From Bimastos eiseni (taxonomy: Eukaryota > Annelida > Clitellata > Crassiclitellata > Lumbricidae): a DNA stretch of 64,000 nt. The notes beneath the pieces were generated by a model that was given only the letters and a program-made list of their open reading frames with translations, searched no databases and was not told where the DNA came from. Position 1 is the stretch's first letter. Each line of letters opens with the position of its first letter. This document shows positions 37,279 to 64,000 of the stretch, piece by piece. The translations under genes were made by a program, and so were the position numbers. The DNA lies in the NCBI GenBank assembly GCA_959347315.1, contig OY365814.1:34971146-35035145 (forward strand), in the 5' to 3' direction.

Positions 37279-40200
37279 TCAATGCTGCGGTTTCAGATGA
37301 AGAAAGTTGACATTGATATAGATGATCTCGTAGCAGCAGGAGAGGTACTTGTCCAGCATCCTTGACGGAAAGAACCCCCAGAGGTTGAAGTGCCAGTACC
37401 ACCGTCGAAATCCGACCAATTCGAGGCCGTGTAGAATCGTCCAATAGCGATGGATCTCTTGTTTCGTCGATTGTATCTTATTAAGTTCTTTCGTGTGGAC
37501 TTCAATCGCCAACTGTTTAACGCGAGATAGGATCTTACCATTGCCAAGAATCTCCTCTAACGCATCCCATTCATACAACTCCACGTCAATCTTCAGGTAG
37601 TCAATCACCCGCTGCAATCAACAAATCAAGTTTCTATCACAACTCAATGAACTCCGTATCAATTCACATATCTATCAAACAAACAGTAGATTTGTTAATT
37701 AACCACAAGAATCATTTGGAAAGTAGAGAGAATTTAATGGAGAAGTCTGTTTAGGTCCACTTGACGTCAGTTATTCACTCCAGTGACTCTCATATATATG
37801 ACCTGATGTCTCTCACAATACATCCGGACATAAATGATATCATTTTAATATTATATATGTGACAGGGATTTCATAAAGACCTTTTGGAAATTCTCAAAAG
37901 CAACTTTATAGTAGGTTCAGTAATAAGTAAAACGGTAGTGACACCTGGCGAATATCATAAGATCAGAAAAACAGGCGAAGCTGAAAGGAAGCATCAATGG
38001 CAGATCCCTTGAATGGACTTAATTTGTCAAACTGTGATGCTGCATGTTGCATCGACTGGCTTACAACAATCTCATAATAGTTAAATGCCAATCGACGCCA
38101 TTTTCACACATTTTCTCACTACAGTTGGTATCATGAGTAACGCACTTAGGCTATCAGAAAATAACCAGAAACTGAATTTATGAGATGGGTAAATGGGTTA
38201 GATTTGGGTCAAAACACAGGGAAAAAGCCATTTTAGACAATTTTCACATATATTCTCGCTAAAGTTGGCGAATCTATGCATAATGTTCTACTTATCATGA
38301 GTAACGGACGTATGCTATAAGAAAATAATCACAAACTGATTTAATGAGGTGAGTAAGCCATTTTCTTACAACATCTGGTGAATCTATGCACTGTGTTCTT
38401 TCGATCACGAGTAACGCAAATAGGCTATCAGAAAATAATCACAGACTTAATTTATGAGAGTAGCATTGTGTTGTAAACAGAAATGTGACAACGTTTCTTC
38501 ACATGAAACAGCTACCAAGTCATGTAACAAAAGCGTCACATTACCTCATCGTCATGACACATTCTGATGATGTCTACCAATGACATGAGTCGCCAGCCAC
38601 TGACAGTTGTAACGTTCCCGGAACCAATTCCAATTGGATGGAATGAAATTCTCTCGCTTCTTTGATGAGCAGACACGTTGATACTAGTAGAAAAAGACAA
38701 ATGAATTAGTTATTGCCCAGATTCATTTGTCGTTTCAAGTCAAGCCAGTCAACCTGGATCAGAAAGTCAACCTGGGTCAGAAGGTCAACCAGAAGATCAA
38801 CCTGGGTCAGGTCAACCTAGGTCAGGTCAACCTGGGTCAGGAGATCATTCAGCCTCTACCAACTAACTCTCATATATGACCTGATGGCTCTCAGAGGACA
38901 TGACGTCATAAACAATAGTATTTTCTTACCTGTACCAACTCAGATAGCTTTAGACGACATGGGTGCTTGGGTTCCATCTGAACAGATCACCTGCAACACC
39001 TGGAAAGCAATCAACTGATTGCACCTGCCTGTAACTCAATAGAATGCAGTTACCTGTGCTGACTATTATAATAATTACCAGTGCCTCCTCACCTGGGGTC
39101 AAATGAGTGCACCGTGCAACCAAATCTCTTGGCCACATCGTCGTCAAAACTCCAGTTGTCTCCAATTCTACAGAGACACGCAGCACATTCTCACATCAAC
39201 ACAAAAAGAAAGTTTAATCAAATTGAATTCTTTTACATAAAATATTCATTTTGATCGGTGGCGTCTACGACGTCTACGTATATGTGGGACGTCCTTCACT
39301 GGCTTCTGGTTCAGCAGCGCATTCAAGATAGAATCTCCTCTATTGTCTGGCACTGTGTTTTGGGCCTTGTGCCTGTCTGTCTTCAGGATCTTTTCACCTT
39401 AACTTCGGCTTACTCTGGCCGCCGCTCTCTTCACTCGGCCTCAATAGGCGACTTTGTGGTGCCCCATGCTCACACTGCCACCAAACAAAATAGAGCTATC
39501 GCAATTGTAGGTCCCAGTGTTTGGAACAACCTACCATCAGACCTGCGCTCTCTCCCGTGCGACCTGTCTGGCTCTTTCTATAAACTTCTTGAGACTTTCC
39601 TCTTTGGGTTGGGAGTGCCTCTGAATATTTGTCTTGAAGAGGCGCTACATAAATTGCATTGACTGATAGATATAAACTACACAGAAACTGAACTAAGGAC
39701 CCTTTTTAACCAGTTCCTGACCACAGCTTCGGATGAAAAATCATAAACGCAGAGCAACCAATAAATTTCTTGTTGTACATATCAAAATAATACTGTTCAT
39801 CTTCGATAAACTGTTTCTTTCTCTCTATAACCTCCAAGGGCGGCAATCCCAAATGGAGGTCAAGGGGGACAAGTACTCGCCTTTTACAGATGGGGACACG
39901 TTATACGTTTGTCCCTGCCACATTCTTTACCCCTCTCATTGGATGCCCTCCCCCATCTCTCAAACAAGATTGCCGCCTCTGAGAGCCTCACACAGAGAAC
40001 TCATGCCACAAGACAGATACATCAAAATAGTAATGCAGTGCATGTATTTAAAACGGAGTACATTCGAAGAACCCATTAGATCCACAGTGCAAAGAAAGTC
40101 CATCTCAACAAACAAACGTCACTTGCACTCACTTAAAAGAAACCGAATCCTAACATGAAGACCTCTCCAAGGGCAGGGACCTATTCTGAAGGACAGTGTG

Positions 40201-42443
40201 ACGTCTTCTGTCTCCCTCCGCAGAGTCACGGCATAACCTGCAGATCTCCACAATGACCCATTCACAATTGACAATATAGAAATCATAAGCTCAGATTGGC
40301 TTAACCTGCTTCTTGACGAAATGCTCCAAATGAACGAACCCAAACGAGTAGACGAGACAGGATCCAATGGACGGAAGATAAGGACCAGCAACGCACATGT
40401 CCCATCCGCCATCTGTTACGTTGCCAATGCGAATGTGATGGTGGCATTCAACGTGAAGCTCAGCCACAAATCTACACAAATACAAAAACAACACTTCCAC
40501 TAACAATCGTTCTCTTCTAATTTATGGTGATATAAGAAGATAAGAAGGTGAGGTAAACGAAAGGTAACAGCGTGTTCATCTCATTCAATTTTTTAACTTA
40601 ATTAAGTCTTAATGTGTTGAATCGTCTGGTTTATTCAACTCAAGTAACAGATCCAAATATTGGTGTGACCTGGTGTATGCTACAAATTTGATTAACAACA
40701 ACAATAATGATAACAATAATAATAATAATAACATAACCGAAGAAGTTTCATGTGACCAGTGGCGGCGATCCCGGGAGAGTCGAGGGAGACAAGTCTCCTC
40801 ACCTGTTACAAAGATGGGACACATTACACGTTTAACCCCTCCATATCTTCTACCCCTCTCATTGAGTGTCTCCCCCATCTACCTGTCAAGCGAGATCGCC
40901 ACCTCTGAGTGTGACCAATATATGTACGCCACCAAACTGGAATCTTTAATGTTGAGATAATTAGATGGAAAACACATGACTAATCAATGAATGCTTGTAT
41001 CTTTTAATTAGGGCATAACCGAAAATCACCTCGGCCGAATATTGGACTATTCGGAAGTATTCGCCTTGGCAAATATTACCCTAGCAAATAGCTAAAAATA
41101 ACTTTCTTTGATAAAATAATATTTTTTCATCAAATAAATTTAGGACTAACGGACTTACTTATAAGTTATTGACTAATTAAACAAGAATGTAGCATCCCAT
41201 TGAATTTTCTTTAAAATAATGATTTTAATTTATATTTTAATTTATTTTTTTTGCATCTCCCAGGTGGCAACCAAATCAGTAATTTTCCCGCTTGAATTGG
41301 CTCCACCCACTTGCCAGTAAACATTAGAGAGTAGAGACGTCGTTGATAACTTCATATTTTATTACAAGGTTTTAAATTTTTTCACAAATAAAGTTATTAA
41401 ATAATAAATATATTGCTATAGCCTACAGTGTTACGATACGATATATGAAGGATATTGCTATAGACTCTGCATTGACCATAGATAGTTATCCATAGCTGTG
41501 CACGAGGCAAGATAAATACGCTCTGTCATTGGATGGTACTAGCTGCCGCTGGCCAGATTTGCCGTTACTATTCGGTTCGTACCTGGATCCGGCAAATAGT
41601 GCATCCAAATACTCGGATTCGGTACTCGGTGGAAACTGTCTACTCGGTTATGCCCTACTTTAAATCATGCCATAATGCACTTTTAAGACTTATTTTATCT
41701 GGAACTTTCCCCATAAAACTGGAAACAGTCGTTGTCAAACATTGAAGCCTGTAAATGAATTGCGAGATGATATGAACCTGTGGAAGACATCCTCTGCATC
41801 TTTCACTGTCATTGATGGATGGACCTGGAGCCTGACATCCAAAGGATCACTGTTCATCTCTATTCCCATCGACTTCAGCTGCTTCCGCAACTCCTCGTCA
41901 TCCAGGTCAAACCCGCTCGCCTGACTTAAACGAAGGTCACTGTTCACAGACGGTGATGATGATGATGAAGAGGCAAAGTGCCTTTGTGACACAATGTTCT
42001 AGAAGTTGTGGGAAACAAAAACAATTAAAACTATATCTTATAATGCATCAAATGCTTTTCTGATGAGATTCTGTGCTAGTCAAATATTGAAACTCCACTG
42101 AGAAAGAAGGAAATTCCAGTTTTAATTTTATTTCTCTATTATTACACTCAAATAAACCATTATATACTACACAAATTTAAGAGTGAAAATAGCTGAAATA
42201 ATTCTTATTATCAACTAAGCATTATATTAATTAAGTATTGCCAAAAGAAACCAATAAAAGCGAAACCATTGTATTCAAGGATAAACTGACGCTTTCATCA
42301 AATGTGCCGTCTTCTTTTGAATGCAGAAGATGGTGATGACCCTGGAAAGTTTCATTTCCCCTCATAAGAAGAAACAAGGCCACAACTGTTGCCAACGACA
42401 ACAGCACCAACTTTCGAAGTGTACAAACCCGTCGACCAATCAT
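37279..42443 (-). CDS. METTL24: METTL24-like methyltransferase (FkbM-type fold)
   Basis: Six coding exons on the minus strand: 42443-42291, 41998-41778, 40471-40340, 39167-39093, 38683-38545 and 37611-37279. Every junction is GT-AG and in phase, giving 350 residues against roughly 366 in the vertebrate protein. The N-terminus has a short basic stretch and one membrane segment (KLVLLSLATVVALFLLM), so a type II or signal-anchored protein is likely. The family core follows: DGGWDMCVAG, CLVYSFGIGDNWSFDDDVAK, FGCTVHSFDPS, IGIGSGNVTTVSGWRLMSL, then IDYLKIDVELYEWDALEEIL, the D-x-E/Y-E element of FkbM-like SAM-dependent methyltransferases. The substrate is unknown. The 41998-42291 junction donor (AGC|GTCAGT) is the least certain. 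Introns carry two MITEs and an L2-like fragment. Confidence 0.9.
38098..38460. repeat. About 128-bp repeat, three diverged copies
   Basis: Units starting at about 38098, 38229 and 38355 each contain CCATTTT, a variant of ATCATGAGTAACGCA and CTATCAGAAAATAATCACA. They lie in a METTL24-like intron. Confidence 0.85.
38757..38845. repeat. (GTCAACCTGGGTCAG)n short tandem repeat
   Basis: About five imperfect 13-15-bp units in the intron between METTL24-like exons 4 and 5. Confidence 0.88.
39258..39662 (+). mobile_element. L2/CR1-like retrotransposon 3' fragment
   Basis: The plus-strand frame reads WDVLHWLLVQQRIQDRISS, SGRRSLHSASIGDFVVPHAH and KQNRAIAIVGPSVWNNLPSD, the same C-terminal tail as at 23814-24254 but diverged. 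It lies antisense in the METTL24-like intron between exons 3 and 4 and is 5'-truncated. Confidence 0.85.
39835..39981 (+). mobile_element. hAT-type MITE, copy 2
   Basis: A 147-bp relative of 32242-32379 with ends CAAGGGCGGCAATC and GATTGCCGCCTCTG. The flanks ATAACCTC and AGAGCCTC agree at 6 of 8 positions, a decayed target duplication. Confidence 0.75.
40757..40907 (+). mobile_element. hAT-type MITE, copy 3
   Basis: 151 bp with ends CAGTGGCGGCGATC and GATCGCCACCTCTG, nearly perfect inverted repeats. The flanks CATGTGAC and AGTGTGAC match at 6 of 8 positions. It lies in the METTL24-like intron between exons 2 and 3. Confidence 0.85.
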
Positions 42444-43660
42444 CTCTCAGAGTCTAAGACGAACACTCACTTGTAAACATATGAACACAGACATATACGA
42501 TGTGTCTATCTGAAAAAACTAAAAGCAGTTCGGACTACAGAATTTAAGCAAACAAAATATCTCTGCATAAATGTTTACATGAAGCCAAAATCTGCATAAA
42601 TAACTATATAAATGACTAAAATGTCATAATCTGCTTTTCTCCCAAATAAAATCTAAGCTACAAGTATTGTTAAAAAATGCTGATCTGTTACTGACAGACA
42701 GAAGAATATAGATGGTTATCAAACATGGTTTTAAATTGAATTTAAATGACCCAATTAATTTCAAAACAAATAAAGCGGTTGATCCGGACTAAGTTATTCT
42801 AGAGCCTCTTATTATTTTTCAAAGCTGTATGATCAGACACAAATGCCGTCACATTAGCGATTAACTTGTCTTACTTATTCTCATAACACTATCGCTGTTT
42901 GCTCATCTGTAAATATTCATCTGCTGATCAAACAGTTCGTGATCACCACAAAAAACATGAATAGAATGCATCAAGAAATACGAAACACTTCTTGCAACGT
43001 TTGCACAATAACCGGCATCATAGCTATTTATTTCTAGCAAACATTACTATTTGAATCAAACAAAAACATCGTTCCGCTTACCTTGTTAGCCCCGCCTTCC
43101 GCGTTAATCTCGACACCTTGAAGACTAATCAATCGTCCATTTTTACTCAGTTTCTGTGATCGGTAACATGTTTCGTATAGGAAATAGGTAAAATTTTCTA
43201 TGAATGCGTCTTACGAGCTTCCAATAATAGACAATTGGAGGCAACATGACAGAATGTTAGTAAATTCAGATATCTTTTGAAAATTATACGCGGCATAACT
43301 ATGCGTTGTATTACGTCGTATGGCAAGTAGGGAACCAGTTGATCTGACGAAATTTCCGGTTAAGTTACACGTTTTGCTGGTCTTGACAAATAATTTCCCT
43401 TCCATTCTATGTCAATGAACTTCTAATTTGCGTTGTGGGGAATGGTTTTCACTATTCCGCCATTGTTTAGGTAATGCGGTAAAACTGTATAAAACGCAGG
43501 AAAGCGTTGTCATTTGTCTGGAGTGTGGATTACAACCTGAGGGTGCTAGTTTGACAGCTCTCTGCTTCAGTCGCATCCGCTGTCAACGCGAAGTGCATGG
43601 AGATACGAAGACCTGAGGATTGTATGTGGAGGTGAAAGAGAGGGAGGAGGAGGAGGAACG
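42444..43660. promoter_or_regulatory. Head-to-head intergenic region with a candidate 5' UTR exon
   Basis: This 1.2-kb region separates the divergent METTL24-like (minus) and GCN2 (plus) starts. On the minus strand a consensus donor AAG|GTAAGC at 43082/43081 and an acceptor TCTTAG at 42454, 10 nt before the ATG, suggest a noncoding first exon for the METTL24-like gene ending at 43082. That would place its promoter within about 0.5 kb of the GCN2 start. No TATA box was identified for either gene. Confidence 0.5.
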
Positions 43661-62097
<18,437 letters not shown>

Positions 62098-62586
62098 GTA
62101 AGAGATCTTTCTCACGTGACGACCATATTCCCAGCACTATATATGAGCTGGAATATTTCAGAATGGAATGAATGAGGTAGGAAATGCAACTTTAACATTC
62201 CATCAATCGTGGAAGATTAAGAAATACTCGACAGGTTTTTGAGAAATACAGAATATTTTCCATTGAGCGTGTGAAATGGATGACCAACTTACATATGAAC
62301 ATCTTCATCATAAATCCATCATCTATGATTAGCGACTTCATAAACTTTAACTCCAACGAACCGTTGATTCCACTCCATAGAAAAAACTTGTTTGCTCATT
62401 TAGTCTAGAACTTTGCATTCACGGGATCTTTTTATTTCTAGGATGGAAAGCTTTTAATTCGTAACATCTAATTAGCCAATGTGTAATTGCATAATGCAAC
62501 AACCGATGGCTTGGACAAACCAGGCTGTAACCGGGTCAACTAAACCCAGCTAACATGATTATGGTCTATAATATGGTCTACTCTAG

Positions 62587-64000
62587 GGTTGCATCACTCT
62601 GGAAGGGGGGTGCATCGCCATGGGAGGGGGTGCATCACTCTGGGAGGGGGGTGCATCGCCATGGGAGGGGGTGCATCACTCTGGAAGGGGGGTGCATCGC
62701 CATGGGAGGGGGTGCATCACTCTGGGAGGGGGTGCATCGCCATGGGAGGGGGTGCATCGCCATGGGAGGGGGTGCATCACCATGGGAGGGGGTGCATCAC
62801 TCTGGGAGGGGGGTGCATCGCCATGGGAGGGGGTGCATCGCCATGGGAGGGGGTGCATCGCCATGGGAGGGGGTGCATCACTCTGGGAGGGGGGTGCATC
62901 GCCATGGGAGGGGGTGCATCACTCTGGGAGGGGGGTGCATCGCCATGGGAGGGGGTGCATCGCCATGGGAGGGGGTGCATCACTCTGGGAGGGGGGTGCA
63001 TCGCCATGGGAGGGGGTGCATCACTCTGGGAGGGGGGTGCATCGCCATGGGAGGGGGTGCATCGCCATGGGAGGGGGTGCATCACTCTGGGAGGGGGTGC
63101 ATCACTCTGGAAGGGGTGCATCGCCATGGGAGGGGGTGCATCGCCATGGGAGGGGGTGCATCGCCATGGGAGGGGGTGCATCACTCTGGGAGGGGGGTGC
63201 ATCGCCATGGGAGGGGGTGCATCGCCATGGGAGGGGGTGCATCACTCTGGGAGGGGGGTGCATCGCCATGGGAGGGGGTGCATCGCCATGGGAGGGGGTG
63301 CATCGCCATGGGAGGGGGTGCATCGCCATGGGAGGGGGTGCATCACTCTGGGAGGGGGGTGCATCGCCATGGGAGGGGGTGCATCGCCATGGGAGGGGGT
63401 GCATCGCCATGGGAGGGGGTGCATCGCCATGGGAGGGGGTGCATCACTCTGGGAGGGGGTGCATCACTCTGGAAGGGGTGCATCGCCATGGGAGGGGGTG
63501 CATCGCCATGGGAGGGGGTGCATCACTCTGGGAGGGGGTGCATCACTCTGGAAGGGGTGCATCGCCATGGGAGGGGGTGCATCGCCATGGGAGGGGGTGC
63601 ATCACTCTGGGAGGGGGTGCATCACTCTGGAAGGGGTGCATCGCCATGGGAGGGGGTGCATCACTCTGGGAGGGGGTGCATCACTCTGGAAGGGGTGCAT
63701 CGCCATGGGAGGGGGTGCATCGCCATGGGAGGGGGTGCATCACTCTGGAAGGGGTGCATCGCCATGGGAGGGGGTGCATCGCCATGGGAGGGGGTGCATC
63801 ACTCTGGGAGGGGGTGCATCACTCTGGAAGGGGTGCATCGCCATGGGAGGGGGTGCATCGCCATGGGAGGGGGTGCATCACTCTGGGAGGGGGTGCATCA
63901 CTCTGGAAGGGGTGCATCGCCATGGGAGGGGGTGCATCGCCATGGGAGGGGGTGCATCGCCATGGGAGGGGGTGCATCGCCATGGGAGGGGGTGCATCAC
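62587..64000 (+). repeat. 20-bp satellite, about 70 copies, runs off the window
   Basis: Two alternating unit types, GGTGCATCGCCATGGGAGGG and GGTGCATCACTCTGGGAGGG, with GGAAGGGG variants and occasional one-base length changes. Each unit ends in a G3-A-G4/5 block, so the array has dense G-quadruplex potential. Open frames on the minus strand (for example 62777-63208) are by-products of the repeat. The array occupies the GCN2 intron before its missing last exons. Confidence 0.97.

Noticed and set aside
62676..63430. Minus-strand Pro/His-rich open frames in the 20-bp satellite
   Set aside because: They are pure by-products of a repeat unit without stops on that strand, and they lie within a GCN2 intron.
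62587..64000. CRISPR-like array
   Set aside because: Units are contiguous 20-bp repeats with no unique spacers, in a eukaryotic gene.

Overview
The window is a stretch of animal (metazoan) nuclear DNA. The evidence is four animal-type genes, three of them split by GT-AG introns, together with abundant microsatellites, L2/CR1- and RTE-type non-LTR retrotransposon debris and small DNA-transposon derivatives (MITEs). The retroelement types and the gene set fit a marine invertebrate such as an echinoderm, mollusc or hemichordate. The species cannot be fixed from the sequence alone.

Layout. 1-21.8 kb is gene-poor. It holds a decayed minus-strand L2/CR1-like element (0.37-3.7 kb), a 2.7-kb 22-bp minisatellite (5.2-7.9 kb), and a long run of simple repeats and purine/pyrimidine tracts up to 20.6 kb, including a hAT-like fragment at 17.5 kb. 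21.9-23.5 kb is an intronless BPI/LBP-family lipid-binding protein gene with an upstream TATA box. 23.8-24.9 kb holds retrotransposon 3' ends. 25.6-36.4 kb is a seven-EC protocadherin-like gene on the plus strand. Its first intron contains a peculiar 2-3 kb region with at least five LSU-rRNA-like motifs and small hairpins whose stems covary. A complete MITE with 26-bp terminal inverted repeats sits just after its transmembrane exon. 37.3-42.4 kb (minus strand) is a METTL24-like methyltransferase gene in six coding exons, convergent with the protocadherin. From 43.66 kb to the window end (plus strand) runs EIF2AK4/GCN2, the eIF2-alpha kinase. Thirty-two coding exons (about 1,601 residues) are visible, and only about the last 100 residues are missing, beyond a 20-bp satellite that fills 62.6-64.0 kb.

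The genes do not form a functional unit. METTL24-like and GCN2 are head to head and about 1.2 kb apart, so they may share a promoter region. Exon models below were built by hand from splice consensus, reading frame and family similarity, and their phases are consistent across all junctions. Nothing was checked by database search.
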